A model generated the notes under the pieces. It did not search any database, had not been told where the DNA came from, and worked only from the letters and a program-made list of their open reading frames with translations. From Persicaria tinctoria (lineage: Eukaryota > Streptophyta > Magnoliopsida > Caryophyllales > Polygonaceae): 64,000 bases of DNA. The DNA lies in contig JBANSL010000004.1 in assembly GCA_037127255.1 (NCBI GenBank), positions 5,828,001-5,892,000 on the forward strand, given 5' to 3'. Of this stretch, positions 21,095-33,004 are shown piece by piece (positions within the stretch are counted from its first letter, which is position 1; every line of letters begins with the position of its first letter). The position numbers were made by a program, and so were the translations under genes.

Positions 21095-21323
21095 GCCCCA
21101 GTCGGGGTGGCTCACTGGTGGGGAGCAAGGGGATGTTAGGGGGTCTCGGGGGCGATCCGTACCTCCACCTCATTCCTTGGATGAAAATACAAAGGTTTGC
21201 CTTGCTCCTTTCCAGTAGGTCAAGCCGGTCGGCGTAAACCGGTTTACCTGGTGCGGGGCTCTTGCCGGTTGTGTCACGTGCCTATGGTTTGCCACCAAAG
21301 GTGGATTCCTCGTCATAAAAAAA
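21095..21323 (+). mobile_element. SINE-like, tRNA-derived repeat
   Basis: TGGCTCACTGG (near 21109) resembles the polymerase III A box and GGGCGATCCGTA (near 21151) a degenerate B box about 35 bp later. The unit ends in a short A-run (21317-21323). Total length is about 230 bp. No target-site duplication was found. The tail TTCCTCGTCATAAAAAAA would suit a LINE-borrowed 3' end. Confidence 0.5.
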
Positions 21324-21845
21324 CAGTTTTGGAAGAAGAGACTCTTCCTAAGAGCATCTTTAATGGTGGTACTCCAAATACCATAACAATTAAAAAAATA
21401 TCTAAGAAAAAAGATGAGATAATAACATTCAATATACCACTTTCCCTAGCCATTGACAAAACTAACCCTCCCCTTGAAAAAATTGCAAAAATAGCATATG
21501 GCCTGAATAAATTGCAAAAAATAACAGGTTTGTTAAGGGGGTAGAAGGTAAGCCAGTTGAAGCGGTTTCAGTGCACAAGGTAGGGAGCGGTGACGCGGGA
21601 GGAGAAGACGTCGGCCATATCCGGGAGGTGAGGAAGCTGGTGACGCCATATCCGGCAGGTGAGGAGAAGACACCTTATCCGGGAGGAAGCCGATGACGCG
21701 GGAGGAAGCCAGTTGAAGCCGTGACGCCGAAGCCGGGAGGAAAGTCGGGGAAGCCCTGCTTCCACGTTTGGAGAAGGACGAAGAGCAAGAGAAAATCGCC
21801 GGAGCACCTGCCGGTTTTGAAGAAGAAGAAGAAGACCACATCTAA

Positions 21846-21990
21846 CAACGAAGAAGACCGCATCGTCGTTTTCCCCGCCTACAGTTGCGAATGCGATGTG
21901 ATAGATTTTATGGTCCGCGTCTTGGGTTGTGGTCGATAGCATCATTCCCTTGTACTTTCCCTTCAGAAAGCTCCCGTCCACACAGAACAC
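21846..21990 (-). pseudogene. Mutator-like transposase fragment
   Basis: The reverse-strand frame reads FCVDGSFLKGKYKG then STTTQDADHKIYHIAFATV and GGENDDA. This is the start of the MULE transposase catalytic domain, with its first Asp in VDG. It has a stop just upstream and loses similarity after about 45 residues in GC-rich repetitive sequence (21560-21840). No terminal repeats can be assigned with confidence. Confidence 0.82.
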
Positions 21991-23237
21991 CTACGACATG
22001 TGCAAAGGATACAGTTGGCACACATTTCAAGAGACATCGCATGCATTTCAATGTGTCTGGCTAAAAAACCTTTTGGACTGGCACATTGTGAAGTTAGTAG
22101 TGATTGGGACGTACCTTGCGAAGGTGGGGGACTGCCCTCCTCCAGACCCCGAGGCTGATGAAAGAATACTTGAACTGCTTGTTTGAATCCCATTGGACCA
22201 GGTATGTGTTCATGGGTTCACTGCATGGGTAATGTCATGACCCTCTTCGAATGAGCCCCCCCAACTGGAAGGAAGTTTCATGGGGCGGTTCTCCATTCCA
22301 TTCTAAATTGTCCCCTTTTGTTGATGCGTTATCGTGGTTGTGCAGGTTTCAAGCACTGAATTGTCCATGATAGAGGTTGGAAATTCTGTGCCGGCATCTC
22401 GGTTTTCTTTTCCACTGCCCATTGACCACAATAGTAAGAAATACGAGCTCTTTCTCCCTTGCACTCGTAAAACCAGAAAATAGTTATAGCACTTTCAATG
22501 GGGATATGAAGAAAAGTGGAAGTAGTGATGGCCATAAAAAGAAACCCACAGGCTTACTTACCCATTTTTGTGAATATATACTATATGATGTTGGTACGTG
22601 TCACTTTTCCTCTGGCACGTAATAGTCAGTTATTGTCCCGTATTCATGAATGTCCGGCATAAAACTGGTAATTGGGTCCACCTTTCCCTCCCGATCAGCT
22701 TTAATGGAGAGCCTTTTAATTTCCTCTATTACCTTGAGCTGAGATGGAATGGTGGTGGGATTCCTAAACTTCTCTTACTTAAAAAAGCCAATCATTTCTC
22801 CCTCCTTTTTTTTTGGCGCCAAGATGCAAAGTGGAGCCATTGATGTTTGGAGACTATCTGCCAGAGATATCAATTTGGAAGCAGACCATTGAAGGATCCT
22901 AGGAAGAACATATATAAGGTGTTCTAGATCTCATGATTATTGTGAAAATTAGTTAACAGGATGACCAACGATATTACTGCTTTCACTTTTCTTTGAGTGA
23001 TTTGGTGAAAAATATGTATGTCAATTTATGAGGGTTCAATTACAACTTAGGGCAAGCTAGCTAGTGGAAGAGTTCATGAAGAAGCTAGTTCTTCTTGAAT
23101 TGGTAAATAAAGAGCAGCCATTCTAGGGTTCGAACCGAGGACCTATATGTACTACCTACAAGTCTGTTCCGGTGTGTCATTCCGAAATGATTAGGAAGCT
23201 AGTTCTTCCCACATAGAAAGATTGCGGATCTACCGAT
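21991..23237. other. intergenic sequence, no gene recognised
   Basis: Short frames only. Nothing matched a family I know, and no repeat copy elsewhere in the window was noticed. Confidence 0.5.
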
Positions 23238-23792
23238 TAAGATCAACTCTTTGAGGATGAAAGCCCAGGACGAATACATATTTTTTTTTACTTTTTTTTA
23301 TTTGATTCATGAAGCATGAAAGAAATTCAAGGGCTTGCTAAGAACAACTTTTCATGCTCAAAGTAATATGATCATGCACCACTCTTGTGGAGGTAAGGGT
23401 ATATCTTATGTTAATAATGGTATGTTTGATCGATGAGATGGCTTGAAGAAACAATTAGATAATCTTAGGCCTTGTTTGGTATCGATTACCGGGAATCAAA
23501 ATTTGGTAATCGGAATGAGTGATTACTGATTTCGTGTTTGGTAGGACAAAATCCGGAATGAAATCGATTACCAGGTAATCAAATTATCCCCAATTTTGAG
23601 AATTTTTCATTCCTTCCCTTTAGGTGAGGAATGAGCCATTACCAATTTCCTCACCCTCCCCAACTCACGCACAACATCCATCACCTCAATCTTCATCCGA
23701 TTGCCAGTCACCGCCACCACCACCGGTTGCCGCCACTGACACCACCACCATCGATTGTCGCCGTTGCCGCTGTCGTCCACGAGCACCACCAC

Positions 23793-23835
<43 letters not shown>

Positions 23836-24668
23836 CTGGTCAACGGCCGCCGCTGCTCCTCCATCGGTCGACAGTCGTCTCTCTCGATCCGCTCCCCCCT
23901 TGTCGACGTCGTCCTATCCTCTCGCACCGAGCTCTCCAAATCTGCCCCCCCTCCGCTATCGACCTCTCTAGATCTAGCTCCTTCCCAAGCGCCACTGTTC
24001 TCCCCCCACGCTCCGGGCTATCCAGATCCGCCTTCGTCCTCTTCCACTTCATCGGGATCTCTAGATCCGGTGTCCCCATCGTCCTCCTTCTCCTCTCACT
24101 GGATTCTTCAGATCTGCTTCTTCCCACCCACCCAACCACCATAGAAGGGTTCCAGATCTAATATGCTTTCTGATTTGATGAATTTATTTAATTGGATTGT
24201 TGAATTTGTGGAATGTTATGCTAACTTTGAGTTGATTTCAGAAATAGAATGTCATTTCTTTTTAAAATTTGGTAGATTTTCGTATATTTTCAAGTTAAAT
24301 TTCTAAATTTCTCATTCCCGATATTATACCAAACAACATGCTTGAGTAATCACTTATTCCGAATTTTGATTCCGATTTCGATTACCGTTCCCATTCCCAT
24401 TCCGATTACCATATTTGTACCAAACGGGGCCTTAATGTTAAGAATGTTTTTTTTTTGGTCATCTATGGTAAGAATGTTAATGTTGTTGATGTTTCCCAAC
24501 TTTTTGGCATCGCGAACTATATTACTAGGAATTGTCAATGTGGTGCAAAAGGAAGCAATTTATATGCAAAACGAATATCATGGGCCTAGGCATGATCGCT
24601 GCTCTCTCACTTACTTTTTTTTTTTGATACAAGGAGAAAGTTTGGGAGTGGTCAACCTCGGTTGAACC
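23238..24668. repeat. 1.4 kb segment duplicated in front of both gypsy LTRs, copy 1
   Basis: Identical to 32407-33838 except for two G/A differences (23891/33060, 24387/33556) and one base in a T-run. It holds the Harbinger-like element. It starts abruptly at AAGATCAACTCTTTGAGGAT; sequence left of it is unlike sequence left of copy 2. Confidence 0.95.
23468..24431. mobile_element. Harbinger-like MITE, 964 bp, copy in the left segment
   Basis: The left end is GGCCTTGTTTGGTA and the right end reads GGCCCCGTTTGGTA on the reverse strand, followed inside by GATTACC/GGTAATC-rich subterminal sequence. TTA flanks both sides (23465-23467, 24432-24434), the 3 bp duplication of PIF/Harbinger elements. 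The interior includes a CT dinucleotide run (about 23802-23832) and CCACCACC-rich DNA that opens long low-complexity frames, which I do not regard as genes. Confidence 0.88.
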
Positions 24669-27264
24669 TGAAATACCCCAAATTATTTTTGGGCTATTTC
24701 TTATTTTTATTTAATTAAATAAATCTATATTATATTCAAACTATAGTATATATCTTGTGAATTTGGTCATTTAATAAATTCACATAAGATATATGGTATG
24801 AATTAGAATAATTGAATTATTCTAAAGAAAAATAATATATGATGGATTTAAATCCTCTAAATAACCTTATTATTTAATTTATGAAATTAAATTAAATAAT
24901 ATTCATCCCGCTAAAGTGGAGAAATCTATCCTCTATCTCCGTCTTTATCCGCTTCTTTTATTTATTTTCTTCAAAATCTATCTTCTACCCTTTATCTCTA
25001 TCTTAATTTATTCTTAATCTCAAATGATTAAAAATCTGTATTTTTATCCGACTAGTTCAACCGTATAGATACACGTCTAATACTAGGGTTTCTCACAAAT
25101 CCAAAACTCTCGCCCTCACCGTCTCTCATATCACCGTCATCCATCCTCATTGCCTCCTAATTCACCCCGAGCCGCCCCGTCCTCCCCCTCTCTCCGATCG
25201 CTGTCCAATCTACCGCCGGACAACCACACTCGCCTCGACCGCTGCCTGGCCACTGTCCGAGCCGCCGAGCCACTGCAGAACGCCCGCCGAGCCGCCGAGC
25301 CGCTGCCTTGCCTGTCACCATTGCCGCCCGAGTTCTGGAATTTCCTGCGTCTCGGATTTCCGCCACCATCACCGCCGCTGCCCATCAACCACCACCGCGC
25401 CGATTGCCGCCGCCAAGCCTTGCCCGAGCCGCCGCCAATTGGAGCCTCGCCTTCGCCGCTTCCAATCGCTGCCTGCCGTGAGCCATCGCCGCCGAGGGAA
25501 GATCGTCTTCCTCTTCGTCTGTACGTGAATGTCCGATTGAAGGAATTGGAATTTGATTTCTTTTACAAAAATCACAAGAACTCACCCTTGTTTTAGTCTA
25601 TTCACGTTCTTGGCCCTAGCTTAATTATTTATTAAGCTATGCGGCCAATATTTCTAAACTATTCGATTCTTGCCCGTTTCAGCGACACCAAGCAATCTCG
25701 AAGCACTCACGCCGGATCCCGCTCCCCGAGGAATTCATATTGGTATAGATTCTTAACTTTATAGAATTAATTCAATTTCAAATTGAGTTAAGTAAAGTTA
25801 ATTTCATAAAATATCAATACTAATATTCCTTTTTTCGTTGGATTCGATAGGTGCTAAAATCTCGCCTGGTTGTCATCAGCTGATCATCGAAAGTCAAGGC
25901 AAGTGATTTCGTTCAAACGCCCTTTGCGTGTTTCGTGATTCTTTTGTTGTGCCTTTTAAAATTCTTCTGTGTCGAATGCGGCCCTGTGGCCAATTTCCTT
26001 GCCAATTTCGATAAATTGCATACCCGTCTGCTTGATGTAATTTATCTTTTTAATCATAAATTGGCATGAGTTAAATTAATGGGCAATCATTAAATGAATT
26101 ATAGTATTATACATATTAAATATGAATTGTTTGTTTATAACTCGAGATAAGTAAAGGTTGCCCATTTTCTTCTTCCTAAAGTGCATGATACTCTACTTGT
26201 TCTTTCATGCAAACTAGTAGCATGTGATAGTAAGACCCTTTGAATTATCCATGCTTGTCCCTGTTTGATTTAATGTCGTTATTATGATCACCTAGTATAA
26301 ACTGTTTATATATGATAAGATAGGCACCATGTGATGCTTAGTTGTGATATGTTAAAATGCGCACCACGTGATGCGAGTGGCTTTATGCCTTTGGCAAGTT
26401 ATGCAGTAGACTGACTTGCAGGTTGTGGTTCGTTAAGCCACCGCCTCAAAAGGTTTCATGAAACACCATCCCGGGATGCATTCTCTGCGGGATGGTAAAA
26501 CAACGATCTGATGTAGGTCGTGGTCCTTGTTAAAGGCCCGACCGGTACCACGTAGTAATATTATTATTGTTATTATCATTGTGATTAGTGCGATTATGGT
26601 TATTATCGACTATTAAATAGGTGATCACTTCAGCTATTATACTCATCTGTCTCGGGTATAATTCCTTTTCTTATCTTATAATCGATCATTACGATCATCC
26701 GAGTCATGTGTGAATTTTTATCTTTTTATTCAGTTTCCACTTTAAATATTCGTGTCTTTCCCTTAACCTATGACATACCGTTTATGGTCACTGTAAGGTT
26801 AAAGTCTGAACATTTTCCCTATCATTTGCTAGTCTTAATTGTACTAACCATCCTATTTACTGGATGGCTGGTGTCCTTCGTACTCACGAAACACCAGACC
26901 ATATTCCACAGGTCTAGTGCAAGCAGCAGAGCAGGAGAGAGTTGAAGAGCGGGCTATCATTTATGAACCTTTACACTACAAGTTTTTAACCTTTAAAGTT
27001 TCCGCAATACTACTTTGGTGTTAGCTATTTTGGAGTTATTTATACTTTATGGTTTTGGTATTTTTATGTTACTATGATCGGATATTTTAAACTATAATAT
27101 TTATTTGACTTCCGCCTATTTTATTTTATTTGCTTAAATTATCATCTTGTTTATGGGAGCATGGTTGCATGTCCCTATAAGCCTCAGGTGAATTCAAAGA
27201 CATTAAAGTCTGCGGATTCACTGGCGCTGTAGCGCTCCCTTGGGATTTAAAAGGGGGTTTTACA
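24669..27264 (+). repeat. gypsy left LTR
   Basis: 2,596 bp, TG...CA, followed by GAAGG and the primer site. It contains a GC-rich, proline/arginine-coding-like stretch (25140-25540). Its 3' half has a diverged, reversed relative at 43545-45060. Confidence 0.85.
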
Positions 27265-27269
27265 GAAGG

Positions 27270-27281
27270 TGGTATCAGAGT
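27270..27281 (+). other. gypsy primer-binding site
   Basis: TGGTATCAGAGT, one mismatch to the initiator-tRNA-Met site, 5 bp inside the LTR end. Confidence 0.75.
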
Positions 27282-28270
27282 CGTAGGTTTTTAAATGTTT
27301 TCATTCGAATTTCAAAATGATTTCTAAAGTTAATTTCAAAAAGATTTTTAGCAAAACTATGCTCTACTTACAAAAGTATGCAGTTTTGGAAATAATTGTC
27401 CGATAGTCCTGCTCAAGCTCCTGCACCCGCCATAGACTAATATTAGATTCTTTATTCTTGTTTCCTCTAAATCTCGCTTATGTGATTGTCTCGCTCGAGT
27501 ACTGATTACTCCTCGCCCTCCTCGATAGACGTCTAATGTTCGCAAGACCGCAGAACTGCAACCACGGAAAATGGAAAGGAGCTCATCTTCAAGTGGTACA
27601 AGGGACATAATTGTGAAACTTTTCGATTCTATAACAAGAAAAATGCAGTAAGGGAAAAGAAAGTCATGCTAGGTCCTCTGGACGAAAATAGGATAAAGTA
27701 CCTCCAGGACCTCGTCTGAGTGTACGGTTTGGAACCATCTCAAAGTCCTAGTGAAGAGGAGTCAAAGAAGAGATCCTTTTTGGAAACCCTAGCAGATGAG
27801 AAAGCATTCCAGGCTTTGCAAGAAAGGAGAGCGAGGCAGAGGCTCCGCGTGAGGAAGACCGGGGAAATATACAGGAATAAGGAACGAATTGTGAATGAGC
27901 TGGAAAAAAATGTTGTGATCAGGCTAGAAATGAGATCAAAAAGAGATGTGTGAGCATGCTGAGTCAGAGAAAGATGCAGCATCACAAAAGCATAGATCCG
28001 AATTGGACAAACTCATCGATCTATCTGTCTTTGCAAAAGACGACGAGGATTAAGAGCTCATCAGCAGCAACACATTCCGCAGTAGTACCAACAGAATACC
28101 CAGATTCCTGCAGGTTCACAACCGATTGTGAACAAAGGGAAGAATGTCATTGGGCCATCTCAGTAAGGTCCACGACTATATGAAATGTGTAGGATGGACG
28201 ACACTACATCTCCTATGACTCAAGGTATTATCTACCTCCGGGCCGAGCCAATTAATATTCTTTTTATCCA
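27282..28270 (+). pseudogene. gypsy leader and gag-position region with an unrecognised open frame
   Basis: Where gag is expected, no capsid or zinc knuckle is recognisable. From about 27560 to 27957 a protein-like sequence runs with one stop (TGA at 27718-27720): KWYKGHNCETFRFYNKKN, then ENRIKYLQDL, then a charged, probably helical part with FLETLADEKAFQALQERRAR. It does not look like gag. It might be captured host coding sequence, but I cannot name a source. The rest is non-coding or decayed. Confidence 0.5.
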
Positions 28271-28735
28271 GGTGCTTCTCATTCTTTTCTAGCCGAGCAA
28301 ACTGCTGAAAGACTCGGATTAGAATCTGTGACTCTAGATGATTCCTTTATTGTGAAATTCCCTAGTGGGGATAGAGTTCGAGGTAGGAAAATGTTATTCC
28401 ACTTCCCCATCGCGATAGGTGGCGATGAATACCTTGCCGATCTTGTTCTGCTTCCAATCCTTCCTCAGAACATCATTCTCGGTATGGATTGGCTTACTCG
28501 CCATAGTGCAATCATTGATTGTGGATGGAGAATCGTGACCATTTCGTCGGACGGTAGGGTTGTGTGTAGATTTCGTGGGCGCATTCCTAAGAAGGATGGC
28601 CGTGTTATTATTGTAATACAGGTAGCCAAATTGTTACGTCAAGGTGGTGCCGGATTCTTATGTTATCTGCAGGATCAACCATCCGACCCGGTCCATATCT
28701 CCGATATTCCTGTAGTTCGGGATCGAATTCCCTAA
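28271..28735 (+). pseudogene. gypsy aspartic protease
   Basis: Retropepsin-like: GASHSFLAEQTAERLGL (about 28272-28322) then LADLVLLPI and IILGMDWLTRHSAIIDC, standard for Ty3/gypsy. The residues before GAS do not read as the expected Asp-Ser/Thr in the same frame, so the active site is broken. The frame from 28328 stays open to TAA 28733-28735. Confidence 0.85.
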
Positions 28736-30073
28736 TGTTTTCCCCGATGAGATTCATGGCTTACCTCCAAAGCGGTTCATTAAGTTCACCATCGACTTAG
28801 AGCCATGAACCTCTCATATTTCCAAAGCCCCGTATTGCATGGCTCCCGTTGAGATGCAAGAATTGAAGAGTCGGCTTGAAGAGTTGTTAGAGAAGGGTTA
28901 TATATGACCCAGTGCTTCACCTTGGTGTGATCCCGTGCTGTTTGTGAAGAAGAAAGACGATTCTTTCCGTATGTGTATTGATTAACGGGTGCTAAACAAG
29001 GTAACGATCAAGAACAAGTATTCACTGCCACGCATCGATGATTTCTTGGATCAACTTCAGGGAGCAAAGGTATTCTCCAAGATTGACATTCGATCTAGTT
29101 ACCATGAGCTTCGAATTCGTGATGAGGATATTCCAAAGTTTGCTTTTAAGACACGTTATGGGCACTATGAGTTCGTGGTGATGCCCTTTGGCTTAACAAA
29201 CGGCCCAGGAGTCTTCATGGATCTGATGAACCGTTGCTTTCACCAGTATTTGGATAAGTACGTCGTAGTGTTCATCGATGACATTTAGATCTACTCGCCA
29301 AGTGAGGAGGCTCACTCCGAACACTTGAGAACTATTTTGATGACACTGCAAAAGCATCAAGTTGTCTAAGTGTGACTTTTGGATGAAGTAGGGGGCATTC
29401 CTAGGTCACATCATCTCGGAGAAAGGGGTGATGGTCGACCCCCAGAAGATAGCAGTTGTAGAGAAGTGGAATCCGCCAAAGAACGTCAAGGAGATCATGA
29501 GTTTTCTAGGACTAGCAGATTACTACAGGAGGTTCGTGGAAGGGTTTCCAAATTGGCCCAACCACTAACCCTATTTCTGCGCAAATCCCAGAAATTCGTC
29601 TGGATTTATAAGTGCGAAGCGAGCTTTCAGGAGCTCAAGAAAAGGTTAACCACATCACCTATACTAGCACTCCCTAAGGAGTTAGAGGATTATGCGATCT
29701 ACAGTGATACTTCCAAGCAAGGTCTGGGTTGTGCATTGATGCAAGATGGGAAGGTGATAGCTTAGGCATCACGACAGTTGAAGCCGTATGAGGAGAAATA
29801 CCCAGTGCATGATCTGGAACTACTAGCTACTATGGTATTTGCTCTAAAAATCTAGCGCCATTATCTGTATGGAGTTCGTTGCTAGTTATACACCGACAAA
29901 AAAAAAGCCTCAAGTATGTGTTCACTCAAAAGGAGTTGAACATGAGACGGAGACGTTGGATAAAGTTGATCAAGGACTATGACATTAAGCTCCTCCATCA
30001 TCCTGGTAAGGCTAATGTCGTAGCCGATGCTTTGAGCCGCAAATCTCAGCACGAGGCTATGATTAGCTTTTGA
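28736..30073 (+). pseudogene. gypsy reverse transcriptase and RNase H, multiple stops
   Basis: Ordered pieces: [24 protein letters not shown], then [20 protein letters not shown] (28989 on), [30 protein letters not shown] and the catalytic VVFIDDI followed by a stop. The RNase H part has YAIYSDTSKQGLGCAL (about 29690) and ends KANVVADALSRKSQ (about 30015-30050). Stops sit where Arg, Trp, Tyr or Leu codons are usual, several being one transition away. At least one frameshift occurs between 29360 and 29570. No functional enzyme could be made from this copy. Confidence 0.92.
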
Positions 30074-30289
30074 CAGCAAGTCCTGTTATGCAAAGGAATC
30101 TGCTCAAGTTAGATGTTGAAGTTTGGTTTGAAAGGAACTGAGGACAGTTGTGTATGATGGAGGTTCTATCAGATCTACTAGCGGAGATAAAGGCGAAGTA
30201 GACAGAGGATGTTGTGTTACTGCAGATCACCGTTGATTTCTTTGATGGTAAAGCCCAGACTCTGTCGTGAGGGATGAGGGATCCTTATG

Positions 30290-31134
30290 GTTTGGGAATC
30301 GCATCTCCGTTCCCAATGTCCATGATCCGACAGACCATCCTTCGAGAAGCTCATGCATCCGGATATTCGGTGCATCATGGATCTAGTAAGATGTACAAGG
30401 ATCTAAGGAAGAACTACTGTCTACTGGTGGTCTAGTATGAAGAATGAAGTAACCGAGCACGTGGATAGATGCTTGGTATGTCAGCAGGTCAAGATTGAGC
30501 ACTAGAGACCTGGTGGGAAGCTCTAACCACTTCCAGTACCCACATGGAAGTGGGAACATATCTCGATGGATTTCGTTATGTGGCTCCCTAAGGTCAAGGG
30601 CAGAAGGACACCAGTTGGGTGATTGTTGATCGACTCACCAAATGTGCACACTTCATGGTTATCCGATCTAACTTGAAGCCCTATGGACAGAAGTGTCTAT
30701 CACTAGTGTGTTGGGATGATGCGACAGATGATATCCATATAGGTCCGGAGTTGTTAGAGAAGACAGTTGAATAAGTTGAGATGATCAGGCAACGAATGTT
30801 GACCGCTCAGAGTCGCCAAAAGTCTTATGCTGACCCTAGGCGTAGAGAGGTCAACTTTGAGGTGGACGACAAGGTGTTCGTGAAAGTGTCACTCACGAAG
30901 AGAATCTTCCGGTTCGGAAAGCGATGGAAGTTTAACCCTCGATATGTCGGGCCATTTGAGATTCTGCAGCGTGTAGGCAATGTTGCCTACTGCCTTGCTC
31001 TACTTCCGTCAGCTCATCCAGTACATGAAGTCTTCCATGTATCACTGCTACGGAAGTACGTGCCCGACCCAAATCACATTTTGAGCTATGAGGATATTGA
31101 GGTCCGCCCCATCGGAACCTATAATGCGAAATAA
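30290..31134 (+). pseudogene. gypsy integrase lacking its catalytic core
   Basis: The HHCC zinc region is recognisable (HASGYSVHHGSSKMYKDL, then HVDRCLVCQQVK, 30350-30490), followed by the start of the core (WEHISMDFVMWLP). After about 30660 the sequence jumps directly to the region that normally lies C-terminal to the core (GPELLEKTVE, then 30781-31134: MIRQRMLTAQSRQKSYADPR, GPFEILQRVGNVAY, HEVFHVSLLRKYVPDPNH). Roughly 150 residues including most of the DDE triad are missing. No chromodomain is seen after SYEDIEVRPI. Confidence 0.87.
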
Positions 31135-32406
31135 GAACAAGGTCTCAATGGAAGGAACGTCTAAGCAAGGTCTTAAACTTTACACCTTGGATGCCATTAC
31201 CGAGGCTGATGAACATGAGTAAGCTACACCAAAAAAAAGTTGTGCAACGTCAAACTTTTTAGTAATTTCTTTATGCTAGTACGTTCTAGCATTTCAATAA
31301 AGGGAGTCAATGGACAAGTATTTCCGATAAACTCCATATCTAGCAAGCAAAATTCCGGTATCGTTATTCTAAGTAGTCAATTTTGGATTCATCCTTACAA
31401 CCTTACATGTTGAAGTCAAAGTGGGGAATTGGTGTGCGAATTGTTAATATTCTAACGTTGAATACCATATAAGTTTTGCACATTTCCCTACTAATATTCC
31501 TTTCATGTTATACAGTCAGCTCCAATATGTTGATACTTCTGATTCCATATCAAGTTGGTCAACCCGTGTTGTTTCAGATATTGAAAAAGAGTCGGGAAGT
31601 GCTCCCTATAGACTCTAGAAGGGCTCATCTGTTTCACTTCTGTATAAGCAGGAATAATACCTGCATGTGAAATCAGTGATTAATGATCAATATGTCATAG
31701 TGTGATACGTAAGATTCTTCATGAGGGTAGTTAGTAACTTTTTATGTAGGTATGTTCACATTTCCTAAATCTTGATAGTATTAAACAATCATGGGTAATA
31801 TATCTCATCTCTCCTTTCCATGATCGAGCAACCGAACTCTCATTGGTAGAAAGCTTGAGAATAGTTTTAAATATAGATATACACGATTTATGTTTATGAA
31901 GAAGACAAGGACGCAAGGACGGATGTGCTGAAGAACCAGACAATGTTCATGTCGATAAACCAGAAGACGAAGACCCACACTCATCTCGTATGGATAAAGT
32001 TGGCTAGTTCTGTCACAATGGTTGCCTTCAAAGCCACCCGGGCCATTTGGCAACCTGGAAAAGGAAGCCAGATGGGGCTGAGACGAAAGCCAATGACAAT
32101 CTAGTTAACTCTGTTTCTTATGTGATGCGAGTTCACTTATCTCGACCAACGAGAGTGAATATCAAGAGATGTCTTTCAAAAATTTATTAACCTTATTTTA
32201 GATATTTATAACTATAGAGATACGTTATTTTTATATTAAAAATTTCAAGCTTTGCCATCGAGGAGTTCGGAAAGCAATGAGTTACTTTGGTTGTAATTCT
32301 CATCGCTCACGTATTCGATAAGTTCGTTAACCGAAGCATGCTTACATTCTACCTATTCGGGAACCATTGAGGATGAAAGCCCAGGACGAAAGCCCAACCG
32401 AAGCAA
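31135..32406 (+). other. gypsy 3' non-coding region
   Basis: No coding similarity seen. GAGGATGAAAGCCCAGGACG occurs twice (32369 and 32417), the second copy inside the duplicated segment. No purine-rich tract was found directly before the right LTR. Confidence 0.6.
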
Positions 32407-32961
32407 TAAGATCAACTCTTTGAGGATGAAAGCCCAGGACGAATACATATTTTTTTTTACTTTTTTTTATTTGATTCATGAAGCATGAAAGAAATTCAAG
32501 GGCTTGCTAAGAACAACTTTTCATGCTCAAAGTAATATGATCATGCACCACTCTTGTGGAGGTAAGGGTATATCTTATGTTAATAATGGTATGTTTGATC
32601 GATGAGATGGCTTGAAGAAACAATTAGATAATCTTAGGCCTTGTTTGGTATCGATTACCGGGAATCAAAATTTGGTAATCGGAATGAGTGATTACTGATT
32701 TCGTGTTTGGTAGGACAAAATCCGGAATGAAATCGATTACCAGGTAATCAAATTATCCCCAATTTTGAGAATTTTTCATTCCTTCCCTTTAGGTGAGGAA
32801 TGAGCCATTACCAATTTCCTCACCCTCCCCAACTCACGCACAACATCCATCACCTCAATCTTCATCCGATTGCCAGTCACCGCCACCACCACCGGTTGCC
32901 GCCACTGACACCACCACCATCGATTGTCGCCGTTGCCGCTGTCGTCCACGAGCACCACCAC

Positions 32962-33004
<43 letters not shown>

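Noticed and set aside
21351..22905. Possible MITE-type ends (GAGCATCTTTAATGG on the left, CAATGGTCTGC on the right) enclosing the transposase scrap
   Set aside because: The inverted similarity is too short and no target-site duplication was found.
23607..24161. Overlapping long frames rich in Ser, Leu, Pro or Glu, Arg on both strands
   Set aside because: They come from the CT run and CCACCACC-rich interior of the Harbinger-like element; the same frames recur in its second copy.
25137..25596. Proline/arginine-rich frames inside the gypsy LTR
   Set aside because: GC-rich LTR sequence, present in both LTRs, frames on both strands, no domain.
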